Shown here: positions 12,045 through 24,182 of the stretch, one piece after another
Layout: every line of letters begins with the position of its first letter
How positions within the stretch are numbered: position 1 is the first letter of the stretch
NCBI GenBank assembly: GCA_003586115.2
Contig: QVOM02000072.1
Coordinates: forward strand, 1,764,361 to 1,828,360
Reading direction: 5' to 3'
Source of the DNA: Salvator merianae
Taxonomy: Eukaryota > Chordata > Lepidosauria > Squamata > Teiidae
DNA: 64,000 bases
Notes under the pieces: model-generated
Told to the model about the DNA's origin: nothing
Database searches by the model: none
What the model saw: the letters and a program-made list of their open reading frames with translations, nothing else
Made by a program: the position numbers and the translations under genes

Positions 12045-13096
12045 TAGAGATGTGCAAAATTTGATTCGCATTTCATAGATTCACGGAAGGGACCTCCAGG
12101 GTCATTGAGTCCAACCCCCTGCTCAATGCAGGATTCACTAAACCATCCCAGACAAATGTCTGTCCAACCTCTCTTGAAGACCTCCAGAGAAGGAGAGCTC
12201 ACCACCTCCTGTAGCAACCTGTTCCATTGACTGATCGCCCTTACTGTCAGAAAGTTTTTTTCTAATATTTGGTCTATATCTACTCCATTGAAGTTTCATC
12301 CTGTTGTTTCTAGTCCTTCCTTCCTGTGTAAGTGAGAATAGGTCCAATCCCTCTGCACTGTGACAGCCCTTCAGATACTTGAAAACAGCTATCATGTCTC
12401 CTCTCAGTCTTCTCTTCTGTAGGCTAAATATTCCTAGATCCTTTAACTTTTCCCCGTAGGACATGATTTGCAGACCACTCACCATTTTGATAGCCCTCCT
12501 CTGAACTTGCTCCAGTTTGCCAATGTCTTTTTTAAAATTGGGGTGCCCAGAATGGGACACAGTACTCCACATGAGGTCTGACCAAGGTGGAGTAAAGAGG
12601 GATAATTACTTTGCATGATTTGGACTTATGCTTCTCTTGATACATCCCAGGATGGAGTTTGCATTTTTTGCAGCTGCATCACACTGTTGACTCATGTTTA
12701 ATATGTGATCTATTAGTACTCCTAGATCCTTTTCACATGTGCTGCTACTCAGCAAGATTCCTCCCATTCTATATTGGACTTCGTCATTTTTGAAGATTTG
12801 ACTGAATATTTCACATTCACAAATATTCTCATTGAATTGAAAATGCCCTTTTTTGCATTTTTAGCATTCAGTCGAAATGAACCAGCCTCTTCTTTTGCAA
12901 AAATGAAATATTCATTCGAATATTTGCATTCTCTCTGTGTTTAACCCATGGAAAGGGCATTTTCAATGGGGAAACCATTGCGAAAACCACAAAAAGTAAT
13001 ACAAAAAAATAATTTTTCAACTTTGCAATTCGCTGGCAAAGCAAAAATACAGAATTTCGCTTCGACAGTGAATTGAAAATGAAATTTTCATTTCTA
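12045..13096. mobile_element. hAT-like non-autonomous DNA transposon inserted in L2
   Basis: It begins TAGAGATGTGCAAAATTTG and ends AAATTTTCATTTCTA, and is flanked by the identical 8-bp sequence TTCTGGAT at 12037-12044 and 13097-13104. Removing it restores the L2 sequence CTTCTGGATCTCTTAG. An 8-bp duplication and TAG...CTA ends are typical of hAT elements. A minus-strand CR1 occupies most of its interior, so the element itself is about 330 bp. A related fragment starts at 21337. Confidence 0.85.
12075..12800 (-). mobile_element. CR1 LINE, C-terminal ORF2 and 3' UTR, minus strand, nested in the hAT element
   Basis: The minus strand frame at 12138-12572 encodes KLEQVQRRAIKMVSGLQ, SYGEKLKDLGIFSLQKRRLR and GDMIAVFKYLKG, the conserved CR1 C-terminus, followed by QERLDRHLSGMV. 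The terminus at 12075-12120 carries GGGACCTCCAGGGTCATTGA, a standard CR1 3' UTR block. The open frame of 144 codons is the least decayed CR1 stretch here. Confidence 0.85.
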
Positions 13097-13406
13097 TTCT
13101 GGATCTCTTAGTGGGTTTAGGAATTGCAGGCATTACTTTCTAATGGTTTCAGAGAGTAATCATGGAAGACTTTTGTTCTTCCTCAGAGGGTCTATTTTAT
13201 CCACCTTGCTTTTTAATATTTACATGAAGCCACTGAGAGAAGTCATCTGAAGATTTGGAGTGAGGTATCATCAATATGTGGTTGACACCCAACTTTACAT
13301 CTTGGTACCATCTGAATCAGGTGAGGCAGGCCAGGTTCTTAACCAGTGCCTGGCAGCAGTGATGAACTGGATGCTGTCCAGCAGATCCCAACTGAATCCA
13401 GACAAG

Positions 13407-14164
13407 GGGCCTTTTCGCACTGTAGCGGTAGACCGTTCTTGTCCACTCGCTAGAACGGAGCTTTCGCACTGCTGCGGGCGCGCGCCTCACCCGAACCGAA
13501 CCACTCCATACCCGAACCCAACCCGAAGCTGGGTAAGGCAAGACAAGTACTTACCTGTCTTGATTCCAACCTGCGCGATGGGGCAAGGATCGGGCATGGT
13601 GCTTTCGCACTCCATTCATCTCGGGGTTCCCTTCCGTCGCTCTGACGTCGGTGGATGTGGTCATTTCCCGCATGCGCTGCTCCTCACTATGAAGCCGCCG
13701 CCGACTTCGTACCCACTTCGTATTGTACTTCATACCCACTTCGTATTGTACTTCATACCCACTGTATTCTGTACTTCGTCCCCGCTTCGTCCCCGCTTCG
13801 TCCCCGCTTTGTACTGTACTGCATACCCACTTCGTCCCCGCTTCGTCTCTGCTCCGTATCTCAGCTCCGTCTTCGTCTCGTTGACTACGGAGTATGATAC
13901 GTAGTTCCTTTCCGTCGCCGCAGAAGTGACGCCACTGGGACGGAGCGCTCCGCCGATCGCGAGCATGGGAGGGAGGGATGTCCGGCAGACGCGGCAGGCG
14001 TGGAAATGAACAGGGCGACCGAGCGTTCGTACTCACGCAGAGGACGACCAGCTTCAGGTACGTTTTAATTAAAATCAGTGCGAATGGGAGGGACCTCTCC
14101 TCATCTGCACCGGCCTGAAGCAGGCTAATTAGATCGTTCTGTTTGCCTCAGTGCGAAAAGGCCC
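13407..14164. repeat. GC-rich MITE with internal minisatellite, in L2
   Basis: The ends are GGGCCTTTTCGCACTG and CAGTGCGAAAAGGCCC, with AAG on both flanks (13404-13406 and 14165-14167). Internally, units of the type CTTCGTCCCCG and CTTCGTATTGTACTTCATAC repeat between about 13700 and 13860. An inverted relative with near-matching first 90 bp is at 28987-29564. The long frame across 13260-13904 is a chimera of L2 and this element, not a gene. Confidence 0.8.
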
Positions 14165-15386
14165 AAGGTGGAGGTTCTTTTTATCACAGGTTCCTGTGTC
14201 AAGGAAATCAACAGACCTCTTATTCCTGACAGGGTTTCATCCCTGCATAGATCAGGTACAGAACTTCGGAGTTATCCCGGACACTCATCTTTCACTAGAG
14301 TCTCAGGTGGTAGCAGTGGTGAGAAATGCTTATTCCCAGCCTATGTTGTTGAACAGCTGAAGCTTTTCCTTGGTAGAAAACACCTAATCACAGTGAACCA
14401 GTCTCTTGTGATACCCAGGATAGATTGCTGCTGTGCACTCTGCATGGGGCTATCCCTGAAGATGCCCCAGAATTTGGAACTAGAGCTCAATGCTGCAGCT
14501 AGGTTGATAGCAGGATCCAACTTAGAGTATTAATGTTGACATCTAAAACTCTGAACGGCTTGGAATCCAAATATTTGAAGGAATGCCAACCTCCCATATA
14601 GACTTGCCCAACAATTAAGATCTCCTGGTGACCCTTTCCTTGTGATTCCTTCACCAGAGGAGGCTCAAGGGGAGAAGCCCGAAGGGAGAGCTTTCTCAGT
14701 TATGGCTCCCAGGACCTGGAATGCCTCCCCACAGAGATATGCAAGGCATCAGGACTAGGTAGTTTCCAGCATCTGGGCAAAACCTATTTGTTTAATTTAG
14801 CTTTTAGTAATTAGTCTAGTTTTTATTCTATTGTTTTTAATTCATAGTGTTAACCTCCCTGCAACTGAAGTATAGGGCAGTTTATAAATCCTAAATAAAT
14901 AAATAAATTCTGTTTCCATCACTGAACCAGATTTTATTTTTTCCCCTTGTTATACAAACACATTTATTTCTACATATTCATCCTCAATCCAAATAAAGGT
15001 GTTTGCATTATAGGGATATTAGATATAATGGGTGCATATATAAGCAAAATGCTTATGAATGCAAAATGTGTATATTTGAATTGTACACAAACAGTTGGAA
15101 TTGCTCTGACTGCATTTATGTATATCCATTAAGAAAAAGCACAGAAATTCCAGAAAAGTAAAACCCCATCTGTGTAGATCCTTAAAAATTCACTCCAGAT
15201 TTAACAGGTATCTAATTCTTTCAGTCTTCTAATACAGCTTCAGCTCTGGCAATGCATACAGAGTTTGTCTAGGAAGTGAGGAAATGTTCAATTCTGTGTA
15301 CTGGCCCAACAAAAAGTAACTCCAGACCCAGAAGAGTTACCTGTACCCTCATGTAGGGATGGGAAAGTTCCTTTCCTTTACACAGA

Positions 15387-15513
15387 AGTTTTCAAACCTG
15401 GGCCTCCAAATGGCGTCAAATTATAGCTCCCATGTTTCCTTTGGCCATACTGAGTGAGTCTGATGGGCACTGCAATCCAACACCATCTGGAGGACTCCAG
15501 TTTGAAGACTGTG
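15387..15513. repeat. Short palindromic DNA element
   Basis: Ends TTTTCAAACCTGGGCCTCCA and the complement of CTGGAGGACTCCAGTTTG pair, and it holds an ATAGCTCCCATG block. It resembles the element at 47087-47212, which has ACTACAACTCTCATC and GATGGGAGTTGTAGT. Confidence 0.55.
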
Positions 15514-17333
15514 AAAACTCTGTCTTCTAATATTTCTGGCCTCTTAACTTAATCAGTAAGCACTAGGGATTATGGGAAATGGAAGCCATCATCTGAAGCC
15601 ATCATTTCTCTACTGCTGCCTTATAGAACCACTTATAGGTAAAACACTCAAAAATCCTGTAATTATGTGCACACATGAACAAGTAATGTTTCAGTTCTCT
15701 ACACTACATACTTTTCATAGGATATTAAAATTACTTTAACCTTAACTACAGATTCTTCCTGTTCAATGGCTGATTATTCTTTTTGAATTAGTTATTTGAA
15801 TGCATATAACATGAGTTATATACCAAACCTACCTGGTTGCCTGATTCCTGCTACTGTCCAAAACTTTGAGGGAGGCTTGTGTGAGCTACTCTGGACCACA
15901 CTAAAACCATCATGGCAAGATGAAGATGTCACCACAACGTATGCTATTAATTGAAAGCTATTAATGGCTTACGGAACCAAGCAACATGATTGTTGAATGA
16001 TACCCACCCACAACTGTTGTTGATACATTTTGCTCTGAGATCAGCACTAAGCTTCCTGTTTTTCTGCACCAGCTTTTCCAAGATTTTTTTGCTAGCAGTA
16101 TTTTAAAAGCCTTGGATTACAGAGGGCCAATCTGTCTGCCAATTCTCCTGCTTTGTTCTTTGACCGCATCTGCTAGCTTCAAGTGTCTGGAATTGCTGGA
16201 TCTCACAGCATAATATAAGGTAAGGATTCTTTCGCTGGAAGTCTATTCATCTGAAATTGTTCTTCACCTGACAGTACATTTCCTTATAAATTCTTTGTCA
16301 TAGCAGAGTGCAAAGAAAGTGGTTTGGGTTTTTCATCTCGCTGTGTTGGGATGTTATAATGACTTTTTTTTTTAATGTTCTTGCCACTTCCTGAGACTGA
16401 GGACGAATTCTAGACACTGGAGTCTGCCATTATTTTACTTTTTCATATATTTCATATTGAGAAAAGAATTTATATACTACCATTCTGTAAGAAGTCTTCT
16501 CCATCATTTGCTTTTAGCTGGAGAGGTCAGAGATCAAAGTTGGAACAGTTTGCATGCAAAGTTATTCCTGTTCTAGGCAAATAACAAAAGAAATAAAATT
16601 AAACAAGCAACCCAAGAATGTGCAGGAGGTACTAAAATTCTGGGCCAAGGAAAGCTTGATCTGTGACTGATATAATTGGCACAGGATACACATTTTGGAT
16701 ATTTTCTCTTATGCTGCATACATTATTTTGCAGTGGTTAGTTACTACTCTGCTTAATTTATGGATGCTGTTCATGAAACCATGACCCTAGCTGCTGAAGA
16801 CCTTTTCCAGTCCTTCTTCCCCACAGATTCAGGAATTTCAAGCAGATGTTATTCATTTTTACAACTATCATTGTCCTAAGTGCTGAAACTGACTTTTGAA
16901 CAGAGAAAGAGGAAGTCAGGATGCTAATCTTGCATTCAGTACCATGAAACAATTTTTGCTTGTTTGTTTACTTTTCAGCCTTGCAGAATCCATCCTGATA
17001 AATCAGACTAGGCATACAGCAAAGTGACAAAATTCTTGTCCGTTGTTTGTAAAAGGAAAAGCAGAGTAGAATCTTTGAGGGAATGCCCATGACCTCCTCT
17101 CCCAGCATTCCCTTTGTGCCAGAGATACTTGTAGATGAACAGTCTCACAGGTGCTTGGCCAATGACAGTGAGGAAGATGAAAAAGAGCAATGGGGAGCAG
17201 GGACCTCAGGGAAAAGAGGTGGTGATAACCACCTGCACAGCTTTAAATTGGTAGGAAAGGCAAAAGTTGCAATTGTCCATCTGTTGATGGGGCCAGGGTG
17301 ACTTAGGTCATCATATACACATCCACAAACTTT

Positions 17334-17762
17334 GGGTGTTTTTGCACTTACCACATTAGAACAGGATAATTATCCTGTTCTAACGTGGTATTGACCATGC
17401 AGAGCGGACACTGTCTGAACTGCGTGGCCCTAGTTCCTTACCTGAAGCAGGCCAATGCCAGTAGCCTTGCCTAATGCTTACCATGGCAGTGGCCGGGAAA
17501 CGTCCGGCCGCTGCCATGGTGACTGCCAGGGCCATGCAGTGTGCAGGTGTGCACAGGCATGATTGGTTGATCGTACAGGCCCAGCTGCCACATGTCAAGA
17601 TAAATACGAATGCTCTTTACCGGGAACTGACTATCAGCTCGCGGTAAAGGTGTGGAGCACAAATTCATGCTCCACAGCTAGGAGTGATTGGGAACAGCAT
17701 TATGGTGCTCCTGGCCGCAAGGGCCTCTGCCAAGTGCAGATGCACTTTGCTAACAAGTGTCC
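17334..17762. repeat. Hairpin MITE family, copy 1
   Basis: After a GGGTGTTTTTGCACTTACC terminus comes a near-perfect palindrome at 17350-17389 (arms CCACATTAGAACAGGATAA). A second hairpin at 17481-17519 has arms CCATGGCAGTGGCCGG. The far end near 17745 (TTGCTAACAAGTGTCC) matches the start of the reversed copy at 24352. No coding capacity. Confidence 0.65.
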
Positions 17763-19185
17763 ATAGTTTTGACAAGGAAGTTTTTTCTAACCACATATGA
17801 GAAGTTTGGCAAGAAATTGTATGGGAAGCCCTTTGAAACATTCTGAGGATACTTTGCTGCTCTGTAAAGCACTTGCTTGATATCTTGACCGCTAATGGTT
17901 CAGATGATCTCTATGAACAGAATGGAAACCACTGGAGAACTCACACAAAACCACTATCTTATCCCTACACTGTAAAAGCAGAAGATGTATTGGCTGTGAT
18001 CTTTTGGTTCTGTCCTCCTATTTAGTATTCATGAGAAAGTAATATTTACTCATGGAAATGCTGCACAACTACTAGCTGTTGAAAGACTGATTCAACTTTC
18101 TGCAATACATTCACAGTCTTTGTTTATTCATTGTGTTTCAGGATCACGTTCAAGTAGAGAGAACGAAAGGTTTCAGTTTTGTGGCAGCATTATCTCACCT
18201 CCTCATAGTCCCAGTGCACAGGCTGTTGCTTCTGAAAGCTACCTATGATGCAGGAGGCTGTATGACTTCAATGCTAGCTGCTGAGAGGCTCTGGGCTTCC
18301 ATATGCAACTGACTGGCTATTGTGGCCTTTTATGCATGGCAGAGGTAGCCCCATGCCATGCTGGGCCAAATGAAGCAATCCGCCCCACAAAGGGACAGCC
18401 CACCTTGGCCCAGTGAAAGTTCCCAGCCTCTGTAGAGCCCAGTTTTGACTGGGCTCCAAGAAGCCCACACTACAGATAGCCCTGATTAATCAGGACTATC
18501 AGTGATCTGAATTAGGGGCCTCCCGAATCCAGACCAAGCTCTGCCTTGTGCAGATGGAGCTGGACAAGTGAGGGGTGGTGGCTCCTTCATTCTGCAGTAA
18601 TACGTAGATATGGCAGCCCAGGTGTGTACTACACAGATCTTTAATCTGAAAGACCCATACTCTCCAGAGCACTATAGTCATATAATGGCAACCCTTTCAT
18701 TTCTAGCTGCTATTACTGATTGTAACCAAGAAAAGCACTTATGATATTTCTCAGCATTAATTATGATCAGTTTGCCAGTGGAATGGAACTCCGTTGAGGC
18801 CAGTAAGATTTCCTGAGGACTTGAGGTCAAGCTCTCTCTTCTTTTTAAACTATCTTTTCCTTAGAGGATGTCTTGCCATATTTCCTTCAATCTTATTTGT
18901 ACTTATTGGCACTCTAGTTGTTATACCATTTTACTACATTCATCATCTGCTGTTTCCTCCTGTAGCAAGAATCCAATGAGCGCTGGAAAGGATACCAAAT
19001 CGCTGCTCCAGGACATTATTGTTTTTTTCCTACAGTTTCTGGTACGTCAATGCTGACGCACAGTTAATCTTATTATCAGACTGTTTCTAAACTGCTTTGA
19101 TCTTATTTGTCATCAGACTTTTTCTCATCTTCAGTAGATGCCAGTGGTTCACTCTGAAGTTCCTAAAAGTTCAAATACAGACTGT

Positions 19186-19374
19186 GGCCACATCCACACA
19201 TGTTAAAAAAGCATGTGGTATCCCTATACCGCCTTTAATCCACAATAAAGGGGAGAAAAATGTACTTTGTCCTATAATGTGGATTAGAAGTGATATGGGA
19301 CACTAGCAGGCGGCATCTACCACTTTAAGCAGCTCTTGAGGAGCTTTTCTATTTAACTGTGTGTGGATGTAGCC
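19186..19374. repeat. MITE, 'GGC(C/T)(A/G)CATCCACACA' family, copy 1
   Basis: Ends GGCCACATCCACACATGTTA and the complement of TAACTGTGTGTGGATGTAGCC. The middle has AATGTGGATTAGAAGTGA. Related copies are at 38383-38600 and 47244-47466. Confidence 0.7.
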
Positions 19375-20748
19375 TAAGATATTGTGTTCAGACCTGACAG
19401 TTTCCAGATTTTGCTGGTCCTTAGCCCTTCTCCAGCTTAACTTGGAAGTACTATTAAAAATCTTCTCCTTGCCAATCCATTTGTAATAGCACCATTTCCC
19501 TCACAAAGGAGGCTTTGCAAGGGTAAATCTGAACAGACCTTATTTACCATCTGCAGGGAGCAACACAGTTGCCTCAAATCTAGACAACAATGTAATACAA
19601 TGCATGTTTCCTTAGACACCGCTGAGTTTAAGGAATTTTAAATCCAGGTTTACAGCCTAACCCTACAATTCTATGTACACTTGCGTAAGAGTGAGGCCCA
19701 CAGAACTCTGCTTAAATGTGAATTGTCAACCTGAAAGTATAGGCTATATTTTTTAGTAGGGATATAAGCTCTTTTATTCTTCTTCTCAGAGGCAGTATAG
19801 TGGTCAGTGACTACTAAAATGTATTGAGATCAGGGTGGCTGATTTATCTATCATGTGAACTCAACCTAGTATGATTCATAGTCAAGAACAGCATAAGATA
19901 GCAAGAGCAAGTCTAACATCTTTCACTGGACACACGCGTTCAGAACGTGTGAGGATATAACAAGTAATGGTCAAGGACAGGGGTGGTGATTTAAAATAAT
20001 AATAATAATTGAATATATAGATGGTTCTGATGAAAAAAATCTGTGCTGCTCTTTAATTCGCACCATAAAAACTAGTATACTGCTCTACTCCAATAATGTT
20101 AACTGCTGGTTCTCTACCTACCTGGCAAGGTGGCTCTTTTGTGGGTATTTTGGAGAAGTGCATGGATTATGCAAAAGATGCCTCTGCGTCTCCGTTTGCA
20201 AACATGGAGGCATATTCCCAATTGCAGCCAGGAATGCCTCCAAAAGTGGCAACTCCAGTGGCAGTTGTACCTGGAAGTGGGGTGGTGTCATTGCTGCCAA
20301 GACATCTGCTGCTACTGTGCCTGGAGACAAAGTGACTTTTTCCAAGTGCCTCCCTTGGTAAGTGGAGATGCAGCCTCTTTATATGGCAATGAAGAATCTT
20401 TTCAGGCGGGAAACCATGGTTAGAACTTCTGTGTTGCTTGGTTAATCCAACTCTGCGTCTTCTTTCCAAGATTTCTTGCCTGTTTCTCTTTAGGATATTT
20501 ACCCTCAGGGTATGACAGTACCCGTTCTTCCCCGTGTTGATTCCCTTCCTATGCCCTGTGTATGATACTGCTGATAGACCTATGCATAGGACTGCAGTGA
20601 GGGTTTTTGATTCCTCACAGTGAGGGTTTTTTATTTTCTAACATGCCGTTCAGACAGCTGGCTGTGCTCCAGTTATGCACAAGGCTCCTGCTTCACCAAC
20701 TGTGCCTGCTTTAGCAGTTCGTGCATCAGACGACAAAAAAAATAACTA

Positions 20749-21260
20749 TGGCCATGTTCCAACACGGCATTTAATCAATTTACAAGCCGTCTTCAGTTAC
20801 CGCTGGCCCGACATGATCTTGCCTTTCTGAAGTTTTTCTGGACTAAATTGGCAAAATCCAGACTACTTTGTATTCGGATTTAATGAGTTCTCAAGCCGTT
20901 CCAGATCGCTAGCCTGCTTTACTTTGCAATGTGAGAACGGTGAAGGAGACTGTTTGGGAGGGACTGTACTTTTTGGGGGGCGTGCAGAGGGAGGGATCCC
21001 CATTTCCTGCTGTCCAATGACAGGCTTTGTGGGTGGGTAGGAATCACAGTAGTTCCTTCTGTCTCCATTATCCCTCCTTCCCCCGCTGCCAGGAGAAGAG
21101 AAAACCACCCTCCATTTTACTTTGCTAAACTGCGGTCCTTTCTCTTCCTTTATCCCTCATTCAACACTGCCAGGAAGAAAGTACGGGCTTCCTCCACTCC
21201 CATCTGCTGATTAAAGAAAAAAACAGAGCGTGCCTGTTCGGGGGTGCAGTCATCTTGTCC
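20749..21260 (-). repeat. Family X TIR element, terminal fragment (reverse orientation)
   Basis: Starts GGCCATGTTCCAACACGGCA and continues with TTTAATCAATTTACAAGCCG, CTGGACTAAATTGGCAAAAT and TGAGAACGGTGAAGGAGACT. These are the reverse complement of the 3' part of the element at 40155-41695 (for example the block at 41500-41690). The other terminus is missing. Confidence 0.65.
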
Positions 21261-21336
21261 CAAAGCATCAGATCAACTCTGACTCAAAAAGTTTTAGTTT
21301 TGATTCAGTAGCCACAGCTTTTATTATGCTCTAAAA

Positions 21337-21620
21337 TAGAGATGTGTACGAACTGAAATTTAATGGTTCAGTTCAAATCGAACCAATTACTGTTGGTTCA
21401 GGTTTGCTTCGAACCGTTTTTCAAACTAAAGGGCAGGGCTGTCAAATAATCATCCAAACTAATTATCCTAGCCATACAAAAAGTTTTTAAAAAAGCCACG
21501 TGTGTTTGATATTTGGCCGATTTTTATCCGAAGTTGGCAGTTCTGCTACAGGGTGCTTTGGTTTGTACGCAAACCACCCAGATCGCTGCAAACCACAAAC
21601 TAGCCGAACCGGTTCTCAAC
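21337..21620. repeat. hAT-like MITE fragment
   Basis: It begins TAGAGATGTGTACGAACTGA, the same terminus type as the hAT-like element at 12045, and contains repeated GAACC and GGTTC words giving weak internal inverted repeats (GGTTCAGTTC, GAACCGGTTC). The right end is unclear. Confidence 0.45.
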
Positions 21621-22135
21621 TTTGAAAGCAACAAATGTTTCCTGTAGGTCTTCTTGGTGCCCTGTTGCACTTGAAAAAGTCAAATCCACCCTTAGCAGCA
21701 GCATTCAACTGATCACGGCAGTTTTGAATGCAACCGCCAGACAGGTAGGCAGTTGCGCAACTGTGTCTGCGCAAGCGGTCACAGCAAGCAGACGGAAAGA
21801 TCTATTGAAACGGAACATTGAGAAACGGCACCACTATATAGTAGACCAAATATAGTTTAATTTGTTAAGGGAAAAGAAGAGCAGTACGTAAAGGACAAGC
21901 GGTAAGAGAAACGATGCTGAAGACATGGGAAAAAGTGTTGAAATATGGAGTACAAAACAAGGAGAACAAAGAATTATTAAATGCTGCAGATATGATTTTC
22001 CAAATGGCTGCTAAAGGTTTTAGGTATTATTAAGGTCTGCTGCTCAGGGGACAGGGGGAGGGGAGAGGAGGGGGCATTGAAAGGATTCTAAATGAAGGAA
22101 AGAATATTAAAATAGAGAAATTTAAAGCCAAGGAA

Positions 22136-22158
22136 ATGTCTGTCTGTCTGTCTGTCTG
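22136..22158. repeat. (TCTG)n short microsatellite
   Basis: About five to six TCTG units in a row. Confidence 0.8.
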
Positions 22159-22755
22159 CACATTTTAAGAAAGTGTAAACTGGGGGGGGGGAGTGATAGA
22201 GTAAGTGCTTTACTGCTTCTGCTTCATGTTTAATCCACATTTGAAAAATATTAGTAAAATTAAAAAACAGCAACACCACACATACAAAACCATGCCACCC
22301 CCATACCTGTAGCTCTTGCTCACCAAGCATCCTGGATTTCCCCAGTGCATGTGGTCTTTCCCAGATCTATGGTCAGAGTTCCTGACTAGGCACAGCCTGA
22401 CATGTCAGAGGAATGCCATGACTCAAAACACCTGGGAGACATCTGGCAAGGGCAAATGGGTCTGACACCCTGTATCTGCAGTTACATTTTGCAGGCAGCA
22501 AGGGCACGGCAGGCGAGAGGAACTCCCCTGGGCTTAAGCCTCTCTTTGAGCAGGGCGCCCAGAAGTGCTGGGAAACGCTTTGAACAGTTTTACCTTCTCC
22601 CACTTCTTTTTCTTTCCCACCACTGGGCAGGGACAGTGTGGAGCTGTTCACAGGCAGCAGGGGGAAAGAATCCATTCTGAACAGAGTCTGCTGCAGAATT
22701 CAGAAAGGGAGAGCTCTGGGCCCTGGGATTCTTTGCTAGAACATCCTTTCTCCCC

Positions 22756-22788
22756 TCCCCCCTCCCCCAAGTTCTGCATGTGGGTAAA
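22756..22788 (+). promoter_or_regulatory. Probable splice acceptor plus short 5' UTR with overlapping upstream ATG
   Basis: A pyrimidine run from about 22742 ends in AAG at 22771, right before the start exon, and resembles a 3' splice site. An ATG at 22777, in a weak context with T at -3, opens an 18-codon frame that ends with TGA at 22832, overlapping the main start at 22789 in another frame. If included in the mRNA it would be an upstream reading frame that ribosomes must bypass. I see no convincing TATA box or CpG island near here, so the true promoter is not located. Confidence 0.4.
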
Positions 22789-23253
22789 ATGCCTCACAAT
22801 CGTCCCAGGAACCAAAGTCCAGTTCCAGAGGTGACGTGGGATTCTGGACTGAAGGAAATGAACGAGACCTGGAAAGGAACAATCGCCTGCCTTGGAGTGG
22901 CTGTGTTTTTTGTGATGACTATTGGGATTATTTACTGGCAAGTGGTGGATCAACCCAACAAGAACTGGATCCTGAAAGGGAACGTTACTGGCCTTATCTG
23001 GGAACGGAAAGCTCATGCCCTTATCCTGCAGACTCTGAGCGAAGAGAAAACTTTGGTGGAGATTAATGTGGGAAGCTTCCTAGTCAGAGAGGGTCCTTTC
23101 CTGAAGAACCTCTGCTGGCTGAACAAGACAGAATTCTGCTACACCTGGGAAACGGTAGCAGATCTGAAGATCTCCTTGCAATCTGGTCTTTCTTCTAACA
23201 CAGAGTGCTACAGTGTCAGCTGGACTCCTTTGCGTTGCCAGGTTGAAATCAAG
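22789..23253 (+). CDS. GH31-like membrane protein, coding exon 1 (residues 1-155)
   Basis: The exon opens with ATG at 22789, which has A at -3, and runs open to an AAG|GTAACT donor (phase 0). The first 30 residues are polar with R5, R7, K22 and K29. Residues about 31-51 form one hydrophobic segment (TIACLGVAVFFVMTIGIIYW), with no signal-peptide cleavage pattern. This fits a type II anchor with the C-terminal part in the ER/Golgi lumen or outside, as in MYORG. Luminal sequons occur at N65 (NVT) and N112 (NKT); cysteines at 109, 117, 140 and 150 could pair. Residues 60-155 resemble the N-terminal beta-sandwich of GH31 proteins. A pyrimidine-rich stretch ending in AAG at 22771 looks like a splice acceptor 17 nt before the ATG, so an untranslated first exon probably lies upstream. 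An internal ATG at 22858 (M24) is a less likely start. Confidence 0.85.
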
Positions 23254-24182
23254 GTAACTAACTATAGTTTATTTCACAAAACTTTGAGTTCCGTATCGCT
23301 TCCTCTCATAAATTTTATTGAGCAGATCCTCAGCTCTTCTAAGATGCTCTGGTGAAAGGAGCATGGTATGTGTCCTGATAGGTTCACGTAGTAATAACTG
23401 ATAGAATTTGCATTTTGACTTGTTTCTTCCAGGCAGCAGGGGGGATACAGATACAGTTTCTTGGGGTCCCAAGGTAAGGAAGCCCTGTCATTGTTTTTAA
23501 ATTTTGATGCTGTAAAAGTATTCTTCGGTAGAATATCTAATTCTACAAACAAAGCAAAAATGACAGCATTAATAGTAATCCAATTTTACAAACGAAGTAA
23601 AAATGACAGCATTAATAATAACTTATTCAGCTAAACCCCCAATCAGTCGTAAATCTACACCATGCTGTATTAAAAAGGAACCAAGTAAATACTTAAAAGA
23701 TACAGGGATGCCTAAAATAAGCCCTGAGGGAAAAGCTGATCTGCAATTTTTTTAAAAAACGAAATAAGAAGAATTGTTAGTAAATACCTCTGCATGAGCC
23801 TGAACACTAATAACGTTTTGGATATACTAAAAACTGGAATTGATAGATTAGAGGATCCTAAATGAGGAATCTTTTCAAACAGTCAGGTAAGTTGGGCAGC
23901 AGTCTCACATATATGCAACTGGAAGTCACTCTCTGCAGTTATGATGCACAGTTAATTTTTTCAAAAACAGAAATAATTTTACAATTGACCTATACTAATT
24001 TATGTGTGAATACATTTTGGATTTTGAGCCTTTCCTCACTCAGAATTTGAAGAAGATTACATTTTAAAAATTCCCATTCTAGAACATGTTAAAATAATAC
24101 AAAACAGTGTAATCTTAAGGGAACATACTTTGAAGTAAGAATATTTTCTTCTGCAACAGAAAGAAGGGCCTGCTCAGACATT

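Larger units (their letters stand above)
11505..14910 (+). mobile_element. L2 LINE, ORF2 from pre-RT region to 3' tail, interrupted twice
   Basis: L2 reverse-transcriptase landmarks appear in order on the + strand: CVLDPVPSWLIKTS (11648), DYLDPFQSGFRTGQSTG (11918), RYHQYVVDTQLYILVPSES (13263, the YADDT box altered to YVVDT), LNPDKG (13392), SYPGHSSF (14271), VIPRIDCCCALCMGLSLKM (14409) and LNAAARLIAGS (14491). The element ends with AAATAAATAAATAAA near 14905. Stops and frameshifts show it is dead. The coding path is broken by a hAT-like element at 12045-13096 and a MITE at 13407-14164. Confidence 0.85.
790..22755. other. Upstream DNA between the listed repeats: no gene seen
   Basis: Between the repeats listed above, the stretches 790-1424, 2301-3082, 3871-4623, 5621-6621, 6694-7211, 7475-7784, 8166-8924, 9313-10489, 11061-11504, 14911-15386, 15514-17333, 17763-19185, 19375-20748 and 21621-22755 hold no exon, RNA gene or regulatory site that I can support. 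Frames there are short and A/T-driven or come from degraded repeats. 18250-18680 contains more hairpin-like MITE debris (GGCCTTTTATGCATGGCAG) that I could not delimit. Confidence 0.5.

Noticed and set aside
12138..12572. 144-codon minus-strand gene
   Set aside because: It is the C-terminal part of CR1 ORF2 with the CR1 3' UTR directly attached.
13260..13904. Longest open frame in the window (214 codons)
   Set aside because: It begins in L2 reverse transcriptase and continues out of any L2 frame into the GC-rich MITE and its satellite; it is a chimera, not a gene.
22402..22834. Overlapping frames just before the start exon
   Set aside because: They do not join the GH31 frame and show no family pattern; treated as untranslated leader or intron.
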